Assembly (NCBI RefSeq): GCF_006148925.1
Contig: NZ_VAWB01000001.1
Coordinates: 62,001-126,000, forward strand
Direction: 5' to 3'
DNA length: 64,000 nt
DNA from: Hyunsoonleella aestuarii
GTDB lineage: Bacteria > Bacteroidota > Bacteroidia > Flavobacteriales > Flavobacteriaceae
Positions 29,096-37,422 of the stretch are shown piece by piece. The position numbers and the translations under genes were made by a program. Numbering within the stretch: position 1 is the first letter of the stretch; each line of letters opens with the position of its first letter. The notes below the pieces were generated by a model. The model was given only the letters and a program-made list of their open reading frames with translations, ran no database searches and was not told the origin of the DNA.

Positions 29096-29617
29096 CTATC
29101 CTTCTTTTTCAGATAGTGTTTTAATAATACCAGCTAATGTCCCTCCACTTGATTTAAGTGCAGAAATAACATTTTTAGCAGGAGACTGTAATAATCCAAC
29201 AATATCTCCTATCAATTCTTCTTTAGATTTGATATCTACTAACATGTCTAATTGCTCGTCGCCAATGTAAACAGTCTCTTCAATGAAAGCACCTTTTAGT
29301 AAAGGTTTTTCTGATTTCTTTCTGAAGGCTTTAATAACTTTGGCTGGAACATTACCAGTTTCTGAATACATTACCGAAGTATTACCTTTTAAAACTTCTG
29401 GAAGGCTTCCAAACTCTCTGTCTGAAGCTTCCATAGCTTTCTCTAATAATGTATTTTTAACAACTGCTAATCTTACGTTTGCTTTGTGACATGCACGACG
29501 TAAATCTGAGGTTGTACCTGCATTTAATCCTGAAATATCTGTTAAATAGATATTTGCGTTATTGGCTAATTCTGCAGTTAAGTCCTCAATTACTTGTGAT
29601 TTTTCTTCTCTTGTCAT
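29096..29617 (-). CDS. rplJ: Ribosomal protein uL10
   Basis: uL10 forms the base of the ribosomal stalk and carries the bL12 dimers on its C-terminal helix. The 173-residue protein shows VVKNTLLEKAM in the rRNA-binding domain. It starts only 19 nt after rplA, so the long leader through which uL10-bL12 represses translation in Escherichia coli is absent; any feedback must use another site. Confidence 0.97.
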   Translation of the reverse strand: MTREEKSQVIEDLTAELANNANIYLTDISGLNAGTTSDLRRACHKANVRLAVVKNTLLEKAMEASDREFGSLPEVLKGNTSVMYSETGNVPAKVIKAFRKKSEKPLLKGAFIEETVYIGDEQLDMLVDIKSKEELIGDIVGLLQSPAKNVISALKSSGGTLAGIIKTLSEKEG

Positions 29618-29636
29618 AATAAAAGTTTTAACTTAA

Positions 29637-30326
29637 TTAACCAATCTTAGGATCAATGGCTAAACTTGGGCTCATTGTAGAAGACATAAATATGCTTTTT
29701 ACATAAACACCTTTAGCGGTTGTCGGTTTTAATTTAATTAATGTTTGTAATAATTCATTTGCATTACCTGCAATTTTATCAGCACTAAAGGATGCTTTTC
29801 CTATAGCAGCGTGAACAATACCAGTTTTGTCAACTTTAAAATCGATTTTACCAGCTTTCACTTCACTAACTGCTTTAGCAACATCCATAGTTACTGTACC
29901 AGTTTTTGGGTTTGGCATTAAACCACGAGGGCCTAATACACGTCCTAATGGACCTAATTTACCCATAACACTTGGCATAGTAACAATAACGTCAACATCT
30001 GTCCAACCACCTTTAATTTTTTCAAGGTACTCGTCTAAACCAACGTAATCTGCACCAGCTTCTTTAGCTTCTGCTTCTTTGTCTGGTGTTACTAATGCTA
30101 ATACTTTCATGTCTTTACCAGTACCGTGTGGTAATGAAACCACACCTCTTACCATTTGATTAGCTTTACGTGGATCTACTCCTAAACGCACCGCTAAATC
30201 AACCGAAGAGTCAAATTTAGTATTGGTAATATCTTTAATCAATGCTGATGCTTCATCAACAGAATAAAGTTTTCCTTTTTCTATTTTCGCTAAAGCTTCT
30301 TTTTGCTTTTTTGTTAATCTTGCCAT
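29637..30326 (-). CDS. rplA: Ribosomal protein uL1
   Basis: uL1 forms the mobile L1 stalk at the ribosomal exit site. The conserved [10 protein letters not shown] motif is present, after GPRGLMPNP. Length is 229 residues. It is the second gene of the rplK-rplA pair, 20 nt apart. Confidence 0.98.
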   Translation of the reverse strand: MARLTKKQKEALAKIEKGKLYSVDEASALIKDITNTKFDSSVDLAVRLGVDPRKANQMVRGVVSLPHGTGKDMKVLALVTPDKEAEAKEAGADYVGLDEYLEKIKGGWTDVDVIVTMPSVMGKLGPLGRVLGPRGLMPNPKTGTVTMDVAKAVSEVKAGKIDFKVDKTGIVHAAIGKASFSADKIAGNANELLQTLIKLKPTTAKGVYVKSIFMSSTMSPSLAIDPKIG

Positions 30327-30346
30327 TTTATAATGTCTTTAATAGA

Positions 30347-30784
30347 TTAAGAAGGGAATTTCCCTATTACAGTGATTCCCATCGATCTTGCCGTACCAGC
30401 AACCATTTTCATAGCAGACTCAGTAGTAAATGCATTTAAATCTACCATTTTGTCTTCTGCAATAGTTTTAATCTGATCCCAAGATACTTTAGCTACTTTT
30501 TTTCGGTTTGGTTCTCCAGAACCCTTCTTTACTTTGGCCGCTTCTAATAATTGTACTGCAGCTGGAGGAGTCTTGATTACAAAGTCAAATGACTTGTCTT
30601 TGTAAACAGAGATAACAACAGGCAACACTTTACCTTGTTTATCTTGAGTTCTAGCATTAAATTGCTTACAGAACTCCATAATGTTAACTCCAGCAGCACC
30701 TAAAGCGGGTCCAACCGGTGGCGATGGATTCGCAGCACCTCCCCGAACTTGTAACTTAACTACTTTACCTAATTCTTTTGCCAT
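30347..30784 (-). CDS. rplK: Ribosomal protein uL11
   Basis: uL11 binds the GTPase-associated region of 23S rRNA. The proline-rich N-terminus ([20 protein letters not shown]) and the C-terminal RNA-binding segment ([10 protein letters not shown]) are diagnostic. Length is 145 residues. It follows nusG by 78 nt. Confidence 0.98.
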   Translation of the reverse strand: MAKELGKVVKLQVRGGAANPSPPVGPALGAAGVNIMEFCKQFNARTQDKQGKVLPVVISVYKDKSFDFVIKTPPAAVQLLEAAKVKKGSGEPNRKKVAKVSWDQIKTIAEDKMVDLNAFTTESAMKMVAGTARSMGITVIGKFPS

Positions 30785-30862
30785 TTTTAATAATTTAGTT
30801 CGATACGTTTCTTAATTAGTTGGAAGCTAAAGCAACGTACCATTTATATAGTGTAACAATTA

Positions 30863-31417
30863 TTATACTTTTTCAACTTGCATATAACTTAATTCTAGCG
30901 GTGTTTTTCTTCCGAAAATCTTGACCATAACTTCAAGTTTACGCTTTTCTTCATTTATTTTTTCGATAGTTCCATCAAATCCATTAAATGGTCCATCTAT
31001 TACTTTTACTGTTTCTCCTTTTGTAAAAGGAATAGCTACATTAGCGCTTTCTTCTACAGACAATTCATCTACCTTACCTAACATTCTGTTTACTTCAGAC
31101 TGTCTTAACGGCACAGGATCTCCTCCTTTTGTTTCTCCTAAAAATCCAATTACATTGGTGACAGATCTAATTATATGAGGAACTTCACCAGTTAAATTCG
31201 CTTGAACCATTATATAGCCTGGAAAAAATACCTTTTCTTTGTGTATTTTCTTTCCATTTCTAATCTGTATAACACGCTCGGTTGGAACTAGAACTTGATC
31301 AACATAATCCTGCAAACCTAAACGAGCTATTTCATTTTCGATGTAAGTTTTAATCTTATTTTCTTGACCACTTACAGCCCTAACTACATACCACTTTTTT
31401 TCACTTACTTCTGACAT
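30863..31417 (-). CDS. nusG: Transcription termination/antitermination factor NusG
   Basis: NusG binds RNA polymerase and couples it to Rho or the ribosome. The N-terminal NGN domain begins KWYVVRAVSGQENK, and the C-terminal KOW motif is KGETVKVIDGPFNGFDG. The 184-residue length is typical of Bacteroidota. It is 10 nt from secE. Confidence 0.97.
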   Translation of the reverse strand: MSEVSEKKWYVVRAVSGQENKIKTYIENEIARLGLQDYVDQVLVPTERVIQIRNGKKIHKEKVFFPGYIMVQANLTGEVPHIIRSVTNVIGFLGETKGGDPVPLRQSEVNRMLGKVDELSVEESANVAIPFTKGETVKVIDGPFNGFDGTIEKINEEKRKLEVMVKIFGRKTPLELSYMQVEKV

Positions 31418-31427
31418 AAATTTCTTT

Positions 31428-31625
31428 TTAACCGTTAATCCAATCGAAGTAAAGTGCTATAATTTTGCTAAAAACTGTATCCACTCCCCAAATAGCAAGA
31501 GAAAAAATAATTGAAAACACGGCAACCAAAACCGTTAAACGTTGCGCTTCTGCCCACGGGGTCCAAGTCACATTGTTTTTTAACTCTCCAAAAGATTCTT
31601 TTACGTAATTTACAAATCCTGCCAT
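31428..31625 (-). CDS. secE: Preprotein translocase subunit SecE
   Basis: A 65-residue single-span SecE of the short type: an amphipathic helix (YVKESFGELKNNVTWT) followed by one membrane helix (about residues 30-57). It clamps SecY in the inner-membrane translocon. The secE-nusG pair is almost universal in bacteria. Confidence 0.95.
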   Translation of the reverse strand: MAGFVNYVKESFGELKNNVTWTPWAEAQRLTVLVAVFSIIFSLAIWGVDTVFSKIIALYFDWING

Positions 31626-31705
31626 TTAATTATATTTTATTATCTACACTTAATCTTAATGCTCAGTGTACACACTTTGAGAAACTTCTAGTCTCACATT
31701 TTTAG

Positions 31706-31778
31706 CACGGGTTGAGAGACTCGAACTCCCGACACCTGGTTTTGGAGACCAGTGCTCTACCAACTGAGCTAAACCCGT
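31706..31778 (-). tRNA. tRNA-Trp (CCA)
   Basis: Read on the minus strand, the 73-nt sequence folds as a full cloverleaf: acceptor ACGGGTT with AACCCGT, anticodon stem CTGGT/ACCAG around CTCCAAA (anticodon CCA), and a T-loop containing TTCGAGT. It lies between tuf and secE and is probably cut from the same transcript. CCA is not encoded. Confidence 0.97.
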
Positions 31779-31848
31779 AAATATAAGTCAAAAGGCATTA
31801 CGCTAAAAAGCGTAATACCTTGAGTCTATATTTATATTAAACTATTGT

Positions 31849-33036
31849 TTAGTCTAAAATCTCAGTTACCTGACCAGCACCAACTGTTCTACCTCCTTCA
31901 CGGATAGCGAAACGTAAACCTACGTTCATTGCAATTGGTTGAATCAACTCAACAGTAATAGTTAAGTTATCTCCAGGCATAACCATTTCAACTCCTGAAG
32001 GAAGCGCAATGTTTCCTGTTACGTCAGTTGTACGAACGTAGAACTGTGGACGGTAGTTGTTGTGGAAAGGCGTGTGACGTCCACCTTCTTCTTTCTTAAG
32101 GATATAAACCTCAGCTTTAAACTTAGCATGCGGTGTTACAGAACCTGGCTTAGTGATAACCATACCTCTTGAGATTTGAGTTTTCTCAATACCTCTTAAT
32201 AAGATACCAGCATTATCTCCAGCTTCACCTCTATCTAATATTTGACGGAACATTTCAATACCTGTAATAGTAGAAGTTAATTTCTCAGCTCCCATACCAA
32301 TAATCTCTACAGGATCTCCGGTGTTTGCAACACCTGTCTCAATACGACCAGTAGCAACAGTACCACGACCCGTAATAGAAAATACATCTTCTATTGGCAT
32401 TAAGAATGGCTTATCCATATCACGAACTGGTTCTTCAATCCATGTATCGCATGCTTCCATTAATTCCATTACAGTATCTACCCATTTTTGCTCACCGTTA
32501 AGAGCACCTAAAGCAGAACCAGAAATTACAGGTCCGTTATCACCATCGTATTCATAGAAGTTTAATAAATCTCTAACCTCCATATCAACAAGTTCTAAAA
32601 GCTCTTCATCATCAACCATATCAACTTTGTTTAAGAAAACAACGATACGAGGAATACCTACTTGACGCCCTAATAAGATATGCTCACGAGTTTGTGGCAT
32701 AGGACCATCAGTTGCAGCAACAACTAAAATTGCACCATCCATTTGAGCAGCACCAGTAACCATATTCTTTACGTAATCGGCGTGACCTGGACAGTCAACG
32801 TGAGCGTAATGACGATTCTGAGTTTGATACTCTACGTGAGATGTATTAATTGTAATACCTCTCTCTTTCTCTTCAGGAGCGTTATCGATTTGATCGAAAT
32901 CTTTTGCTTCTGATAAACCTGCATCAGCTAATACTTTAGTAATAGCAGCAGTTAAAGTTGTTTTACCGTGATCTACGTGTCCAATTGTACCTATATTTAA
33001 GTGTGGTTTTGAACGATCGAAAGTTGCCTTTGCCAT
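31849..33036 (-). CDS. tuf: Elongation factor Tu
   Basis: EF-Tu delivers aminoacyl-tRNA to the ribosome. G1 GHVDHGKT is at residues 19-26, G3 [12 protein letters not shown] and G4 NKVD follow, and the C-terminal barrels carry the GGRHTPF segment. The 395-residue length is normal. It lies in a tRNA-tuf-tRNA-secE order that is common in Bacteroidota. Confidence 0.98.
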   Translation of the reverse strand: MAKATFDRSKPHLNIGTIGHVDHGKTTLTAAITKVLADAGLSEAKDFDQIDNAPEEKERGITINTSHVEYQTQNRHYAHVDCPGHADYVKNMVTGAAQMDGAILVVAATDGPMPQTREHILLGRQVGIPRIVVFLNKVDMVDDEELLELVDMEVRDLLNFYEYDGDNGPVISGSALGALNGEQKWVDTVMELMEACDTWIEEPVRDMDKPFLMPIEDVFSITGRGTVATGRIETGVANTGDPVEIIGMGAEKLTSTITGIEMFRQILDRGEAGDNAGILLRGIEKTQISRGMVITKPGSVTPHAKFKAEVYILKKEEGGRHTPFHNNYRPQFYVRTTDVTGNIALPSGVEMVMPGDNLTITVELIQPIAMNVGLRFAIREGGRTVGAGQVTEILD

Positions 33037-33104
33037 GTTTTTTTAATAATTTAATCTTAGTTATATAATAATATTAGTGTATTCTAATTTTTGTCTCAAA
33101 ATAG

Positions 33105-33176
33105 AGCCAATGACGGGATTTGAACCCGTGACCTCTTCCTTACCAAGGAAACGCTCTACCCCTGAGCTACACCGGC
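33105..33176 (-). tRNA. tRNA-Thr (GGT)
   Basis: 72 nt on the minus strand with acceptor GCCGGTG/CATTGGC (two G-T pairs), D-loop AGGGGT and anticodon loop TTGGTAA, giving anticodon GGT. T-arm contains GGTTCAAAT. It is the last of four tRNAs before tuf. Confidence 0.97.
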
Positions 33177-33236
33177 GTAAAGTGTTTAATTCCTATTCTT
33201 TCTACAAACAAAGTTCGCATATTATTGAAAGAAGAG

Positions 33237-33256
33237 ATTCCTGCCTTCGCAGGAAT
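33237..33256. repeat. Palindromic repeat between two tRNA genes
   Basis: ATTCCTGC (33237-33244) and GCAGGAAT (33249-33256) form a perfect 8-bp hairpin with loop CTTC. The sequence looks like a short intergenic palindrome I have met in flavobacterial genomes; a weaker relative lies near 20287-20300. In the tRNA transcript it would form a stem between tRNA-Gly and tRNA-Thr. Confidence 0.5.
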
Positions 33257-33261
33257 TTTAG

Positions 33262-33334
33262 AGCGGGAGACCGGGTTCGAACCGGCGACATTCAGCTTGG
33301 AAGGCTGACGCTCTACCAACTGAGCTACTCCCGC
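33262..33334 (-). tRNA. tRNA-Gly (TCC)
   Basis: 73 nt on the minus strand with a perfect acceptor GCGGGAG/CTCCCGC and anticodon stem TCAGC/GCTGA around CTTCCAA (anticodon TCC). The T-loop has TTCGAAC. Confidence 0.97.
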
Positions 33335-33352
33335 AATTTTAATCTTATCTTG

Positions 33353-33434
33353 TGGGGAGAGCAGGATTCGAACCTGCGAAGTTAAAAACAACAGATTTAC
33401 AGTCTGTCCTCGTTGGCCGCTTGAGTATCTCCCC
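33353..33434 (-). tRNA. tRNA-Tyr (GTA)
   Basis: 82 nt on the minus strand, with the long variable arm expected of tRNA-Tyr. Acceptor GGGGAGA/TCTCCCC and anticodon stem ACAGA/TCTGT around CTGTAAA (anticodon GTA). Confidence 0.97.
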
Positions 33435-33469
33435 AATAAAAATATATTCCAGTTTTTTAAAAGAACTTG

Positions 33470-33543
33470 AGCCGATGGAGGGACTCGAACCCACGACCTG
33501 CTGATTACAAATCAGCTGCTCTAGCCAGCTGAGCTACATCGGC
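33470..33543 (-). tRNA. tRNA-Thr (TGT)
   Basis: 74 nt on the minus strand, acceptor GCCGATG/CATCGGC, anticodon stem GCTGA/TCAGC around TTTGTAA (anticodon TGT). It is the first tRNA of the cluster, directly after the hpf terminator. Confidence 0.97.
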
Positions 33544-33570
33544 TTTTATTCACTTTTTTTGCATAAAAAA

Positions 33571-33592
33571 AGCCCGCTATTTCTAACGGACT
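33571..33592 (-). terminator. Terminator after hpf
   Basis: On the minus strand AGTCCG pairs with CGGGCT (one T-G wobble) and is followed by seven T residues. It lies 52 nt beyond the hpf stop and just before the tRNA cluster. Confidence 0.7.
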
Positions 33593-33643
33593 GCAAATGT
33601 ATATATTTATTTTTTTATTCAAAACATTTTTTGAAAAATTTTA

Positions 33644-33946
33644 CTATAAATATGATCTTAATTTTTCTTTTCTCTTTTTAAGCTGCCTTTCAAGCGAAGA
33701 AACTGCCATATCTGCGCCTTCTTCAAAGCTTTTACATTGTTTTTTTACAACCAAACTATCTCCTGGAACACTTACTCGTGCCTCAAAAACCTTATTCTCT
33801 TTATCACTCGTATTTTCAACTTTTAAATAAACATCAGATTTTATGACCTTATCGTAGAACATATCTAATTTATCCATACGTTTTTGAATAAAATCTAAGA
33901 GTTTTTGGTCAGCATTAAAATTAACTGACTGCGTGTTTACTTTCAT
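33644..33946 (-). CDS. hpf: Ribosome hibernation-promoting factor (short HPF/RaiA type)
   Basis: A 100-residue protein of the HPF/RaiA family, which sits in the decoding channel of idle ribosomes. The sequence has the family's alternating strands (MKVNTQSVNF, VYLKVENTS, FEARVSVPGD) and the helix SFEEGADMAVSSLERQL near residue 72, ending in a basic tail KKRKEKLRSYL. There is no long C-terminal dimerisation domain. It starts 35 nt after the recombinase gene and probably shares its transcript. Confidence 0.92.
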   Translation of the reverse strand: MKVNTQSVNFNADQKLLDFIQKRMDKLDMFYDKVIKSDVYLKVENTSDKENKVFEARVSVPGDSLVVKKQCKSFEEGADMAVSSLERQLKKRKEKLRSYL

Positions 33947-33981
33947 ACTTTTACTTTTTGGTTAGACAATAATTCTCAATA

Positions 33982-34872
33982 CTATTTTTTACTTCTTGGA
34001 TGTGCATTTACATGCACCTTTTTAAGTTCAGCAATACTATTATGGGTGTAAACTTGTGTAGCAGCTAAACTTGAATGTCCTAGTAGTTCCTTTACAGCAT
34101 TTAAATCGGCACCTTGGTTTAGCAAATGTGTAGCAAAAGAGTGCCTTAAAATATGTGGACTCTTTTTAACTTTTGAAGATGCTTTACTAAAATAATCATT
34201 TATTATTCTGTAAACAAGAGTTTCGTAAATTTTAATTCCTTTTTTAGTCAGGAATAAAAAACTCGAATCTTCGACATTACTCAACTCCGCTCTAAACTTT
34301 AAATAGGTCTGCATCGATTTTACTGTAGACTCTAGTAACGGCACTATTCGTTCCTTATTTCTTTTACCCAGTACTTTTAACGTTTTATTTTGAAAGTTGA
34401 CACTCGTTAATTTTAAATCGACCAATTCAATACGGCGAATTCCAGTAGAATAAAATAATTCTATTATCGATCTGTCTCTGGCCCCTTCAAAACTATTATC
34501 AAATTCCAGATCATCTAACACCGTTTTAATTTCTTGTTCTGAAAAAGGGACTTGAACTTTCTTACTTGTTTTTAAAGCTTTATGCTTTGCTAACGGATTC
34601 AATGCAATATCTCCAGTTTTTAAAAGAAATTTATAGTAAGTATTAAGAGAAGATATTTTTCTATTAATACTTCTATTCGATAATTCTTTTTCTACTAAAA
34701 AAACTATCCAGCTTCTAATCTGTGAATAATTAACTTGATTAATATCTTTTGTCTCATATTCATCTTCCAAAAAAGACGAAAACCCTTTTAAATCATTCTC
34801 ATAAGCGTTAATAGTTAATGTAGAATAATTCTTTTCTAATAATAGATAATCTGTAAATGGCTGGAGCGACAA
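33982..34872 (-). CDS. Tyrosine recombinase XerC-like
   Basis: A site-specific recombinase of the XerC/XerD type, which resolves chromosome dimers. The N-terminal SAM-like DNA-binding domain (SLQPFTDYLLLEKNYSTLT onwards) and the catalytic domain are complete, with the active-site arginine in STGIRRIEL, the HILRHSFATHLL segment, the second histidine in LLGHSS and the nucleophile tyrosine in TQVYTHN. The frame is open to an ATG at 34992, but a strong terminator for rpsU (34956-34975) lies in that extension and the extra 40 residues have no family match. I therefore take the TTG at 34872 as start, giving about 297 residues, the normal XerC length. Confidence 0.85.
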   Translation of the reverse strand: MSLQPFTDYLLLEKNYSTLTINAYENDLKGFSSFLEDEYETKDINQVNYSQIRSWIVFLVEKELSNRSINRKISSLNTYYKFLLKTGDIALNPLAKHKALKTSKKVQVPFSEQEIKTVLDDLEFDNSFEGARDRSIIELFYSTGIRRIELVDLKLTSVNFQNKTLKVLGKRNKERIVPLLESTVKSMQTYLKFRAELSNVEDSSFLFLTKKGIKIYETLVYRIINDYFSKASSKVKKSPHILRHSFATHLLNQGADLNAVKELLGHSSLAATQVYTHNSIAELKKVHVNAHPRSKK

Positions 34873-34955
34873 ACTTGAATAAGATGGATTTATTAAACGT
34901 TTATATTCTTTTTGTTTAAAAATACAATCTTTTATTTGATTTGAATGCAAAAAAA

Positions 34956-34975
34956 ATTCCCACCTAAGTGGGAAT
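34956..34975 (-). terminator. Intrinsic terminator of rpsU
   Basis: On the minus strand ATTCCCAC, a TTAG loop and GTGGGAAT are followed by a run of T residues (34955-34949). It lies 26 nt after the rpsU stop and inside the apparent N-terminal extension of the recombinase ORF. Confidence 0.9.
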
Positions 34976-35001
34976 CTATTATATTCAAACATAACAGTTT
35001 G

Positions 35002-35196
35002 TTATATGCTTTCTGCATCTCTGAGTTTCTGAACGTATTGTGCTTTTTGAATTTGTGCTCTACGCTCTACAGAAGGTTTATTAAACTGCTTACGTGCTTG
35101 TAATTGACGCTTTGCTCCTGTTTTATCAAACTTTCTTTTAAAACGTTTTAAAGCCCTATCTATATTTTCTCCTGCTTTAATTGGAATTATTAACAT
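35002..35196 (-). CDS. rpsU: Ribosomal protein bS21
   Basis: A 64-residue basic protein of the 30S platform with the bS21 signature (ALKRFKRKFDKTGAKRQLQARK region, read here as about residues 16-37). In Flavobacteriia bS21 helps to hide the anti-Shine-Dalgarno end of 16S rRNA. Its own gene is preceded by a rare strong Shine-Dalgarno sequence (35207-35219), which fits feedback control. It has its own promoter and terminator. Confidence 0.96.
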   Translation of the reverse strand: MLIIPIKAGENIDRALKRFKRKFDKTGAKRQLQARKQFNKPSVERRAQIQKAQYVQKLRDAESI

Positions 35197-35206
35197 AGTA
35201 TCTTAA

Positions 35207-35219
35207 CCTCCTCTCCTTT
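35207..35219 (-). promoter_or_regulatory. Strong Shine-Dalgarno sequence of rpsU
   Basis: On the minus strand AAAGGAGAGGAGG ends 10 nt before the rpsU ATG. Shine-Dalgarno sequences are otherwise almost absent in this window. In Flavobacterium johnsoniae, ribosomes with bS21 keep the anti-Shine-Dalgarno masked, and those lacking bS21 favour such sites, which gives rpsU autoregulation; I apply that published model here by similarity. Confidence 0.85.
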
Positions 35220-35233
35220 AGAATTTTCGGGTG

Positions 35234-35241
35234 CAAATATA
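35234..35241 (-). promoter_or_regulatory. -7 promoter element of rpsU
   Basis: TATATTTG on the minus strand matches TAnnTTTG exactly. Transcription would begin near 35227, giving a leader of about 30 nt that is taken up mostly by the Shine-Dalgarno tract. Confidence 0.6.
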
Positions 35242-35366
35242 AAAACTAATTTATATTTCAGAATTTAAAACTATATTTTTTTTGTCTTAATTGCGATGGT
35301 CTAAGGAAAATCACAATTTTAGCGATAATGCTTTTTTGAATTTTTAGCAAAATGATAATTAAAAAC

Positions 35367-36533
35367 CTACGTTGCCGGTTTATATTCTTTTTTATCAATT
35401 ACCATTTTTGCGATAATTTCTCTTAAAATTTCAGAAGTACCACCGCCAATAGGTCCAAGTCGACTATCTCTAAATAATCGTGCCATTGGGTAATCTTCCA
35501 TATAACCATAACCTCCTAAAAATTGAAGGCATTGATAAATAACTTCATCTGCCACTTTAGTAGATTTAAGTTTAGATATTGTTGCCTCTTTTACAACATA
35601 CTCACCTTTATCAAGTCTTGCAGTTACTGCATAATTGTAATTCTTACAAATTTCAACATCAGCATACAAGTCTGAAATAGTATGTCTTAAAGCTTGAAAT
35701 TGATTTATTCTTTTACCGAAAGCCTCACGATCCGACATGTACTGCAGAGCGTATTCCAAAGCAAACTCTGCTCGTGCATGTGCATTAACCCCCATAATTA
35801 GCCGCTCCAACGAAAAGTGCTGAACGATATAAGAAAAGCCTTTATCTTCCTCCCCTAATAAATTAGTTGCAGGTACCTTTACATTATCAAAAGCTATCTC
35901 ACCAGTATCTGATGCTTTCCAACCAAGTTTATCTAATTTTGTAGCTGATACTCCTTTGGTTCCTCTATCGATTACAAACATACTTAAGCCTTTGTTACCT
36001 AATTCGGGACTTGTTTTTGCCGCAACTACCAAATAATCACTATTTACTCCATTCGTTATAAACGTTTTAGAACCATTAATAATATAATTTTCTCCATCCT
36101 TTGCAGCAGTTGTTCGCATTCCTGCTACATCACTACCTCCAAAAGGCTCTGTAACACAAAGACAACCAACTTTTTCTCCAGATATACTTGGCGCTAAGTA
36201 GCGCTCTTTTATATCGTCATTACCCTCTGCATTAAGATGAGTCATTGCTAAATATACATGTGCCCATATAGCCGCAGCGAATCCACCAGAATTAATCTTT
36301 TGAAGTTCCTCAAGTAGAATTATAGTGTAAAATAAATCTAAATCCATTCCACCATAGGCTTCAGGATAATTCATTCCAAAAAAACCCATCTCACCAAACT
36401 CTTTCCAAATAAACCGGTCTATTTCACCAGTTTTTTCCCAAGTATCAATGTGTGGAACAACTTCCTTTTTTAAAAAATGTTGAAGACTTTTTCTAAAAAG
36501 ATTATGCTCTTCGGTGAAGTAAATGCTATTCAT
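35367..36533 (-). CDS. Acyl-CoA dehydrogenase
   Basis: A 388-residue FAD-dependent acyl-CoA dehydrogenase, which introduces a 2,3 double bond in fatty-acyl or branched-chain acyl-CoA. Family signatures are CLCVTEPFGGSDVAGM near residue 127 and the C-terminal QFLGGYGYMEDYPMARLFRD. The catalytic glutamate is likely in the GGGTSEILREI segment (about residue 371). Chain-length preference cannot be read from the sequence. It begins directly at the end of the helix-hairpin-helix gene, with no gap. Confidence 0.93.
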   Translation of the reverse strand: MNSIYFTEEHNLFRKSLQHFLKKEVVPHIDTWEKTGEIDRFIWKEFGEMGFFGMNYPEAYGGMDLDLFYTIILLEELQKINSGGFAAAIWAHVYLAMTHLNAEGNDDIKERYLAPSISGEKVGCLCVTEPFGGSDVAGMRTTAAKDGENYIINGSKTFITNGVNSDYLVVAAKTSPELGNKGLSMFVIDRGTKGVSATKLDKLGWKASDTGEIAFDNVKVPATNLLGEEDKGFSYIVQHFSLERLIMGVNAHARAEFALEYALQYMSDREAFGKRINQFQALRHTISDLYADVEICKNYNYAVTARLDKGEYVVKEATISKLKSTKVADEVIYQCLQFLGGYGYMEDYPMARLFRDSRLGPIGGGTSEILREIIAKMVIDKKEYKPAT

Positions 36534-37409
36534 CTATTTTTCTTTTTCAAGATGCAAATATAATTTAATTATCTCTAATTTATTTATTGGAAAGGCTTTA
36601 ACTTTTGTTAATTCATCTAAGGATTTATATCCTTCACGCAGTTGTCGCTGTTCAATAATATTATGCGCCAAATCGTAATCTATATGTTGAATTGTTACCA
36701 ACTCATCACTAGTTACCGTGTTTAAATTAAGTTTATTTATTTTCCTTGGTGTTTTTACAGTGAATTGCTCAGTAATTTTTTCAATAACCTCTGGTGTTAA
36801 ACCGTATATATCTTGAAGCTGTATATCGGCAATAAATCCGCCTTCAAATTTATTTCTAAAATTGACTATTTTATTGGAATAATATGCTCCAATTCCATGT
36901 AACTTTTGAAGCTGTTTTACCGTGGCAGTGTTTAAATCTTGCTTCTGCTCGTAAGTTTTTGGTGAATTGGCATAACTAGTTTCTGAAACAGAAGGCTTAG
37001 GATTTGTTACCCATTCAGGAAATTTAAAATAAGGTGAAATAGCTTTTAAAAGCGAATCTGAAACTTGAGTAACGTGCTGAAATTGAGCAGTAGAATTAAT
37101 CCATTTATTTTGCTTTCTAAATTCCAGCAATCTATCAATTTCTTCATTCGACATACCTAGATTGGAACCTTTAAAATCATTAATATAGTTTGGATTAAAC
37201 GGATATATTTTCGGTTTTCTTTCTTCCAAAGCCACAATTCTTAGAGAATCCATCTCTTTTTTGTATTGCACTAATTGTTTAGTATCGACATGAACATTTT
37301 CAGAAGAAAAATCAATAAAAAAGTAAATACTCTGAAATATAATTATGAGAACGACCAATAAAAAAATCCCATTCCGCTGCTCTTTATAAAACGTGAAATG
37401 GGATTTCAT
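36534..37409 (-). CDS. Helix-hairpin-helix membrane protein (ComEA-like)
   Basis: A 291-residue protein with an N-terminal membrane anchor (about residues 13-34) and repeated helix-hairpin-helix motifs in the rest: DLNTATVKQLQKLHGIGAYY near residue 159 and LNLNTVTSDELVTIQHIDYD near 227. Such motifs bind DNA without sequence preference; ComEA-type proteins act in DNA uptake, but Bacteroidota have many anchored relatives of unknown role. An intrinsic terminator for the upstream symporter gene overlaps the first 45 bases of this ORF. Because the anchor looks conserved in type, I keep the start at 37409. Confidence 0.82.
   Translation of the reverse strand: MKSHFTFYKEQRNGIFLLVVLIIIFQSIYFFIDFSSENVHVDTKQLVQYKKEMDSLRIVALEERKPKIYPFNPNYINDFKGSNLGMSNEEIDRLLEFRKQNKWINSTAQFQHVTQVSDSLLKAISPYFKFPEWVTNPKPSVSETSYANSPKTYEQKQDLNTATVKQLQKLHGIGAYYSNKIVNFRNKFEGGFIADIQLQDIYGLTPEVIEKITEQFTVKTPRKINKLNLNTVTSDELVTIQHIDYDLAHNIIEQRQLREGYKSLDELTKVKAFPINKLEIIKLYLHLEKEK
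37364..37406 (-). terminator. Terminator overlapping the start of the helix-hairpin-helix gene
   Basis: On the minus strand a 12-bp stem (37406-37395 with 37375-37364, one T-G wobble) is followed by a run of T residues down to 37361. It lies right after the symporter gene stop (37423), but inside the next coding sequence. Confidence 0.8.
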
Positions 37410-37422
37410 AAATTTAAATATT

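Noticed and set aside
33077-33436. ORFs on both strands across the tRNA genes
   Set aside because: They translate tRNA sequence; spurious.
33982-34872. Mobile-element integrase
   Set aside because: The tyrosine recombinase has XerC length and sits among housekeeping genes with no phage or plasmid genes or repeats nearby.
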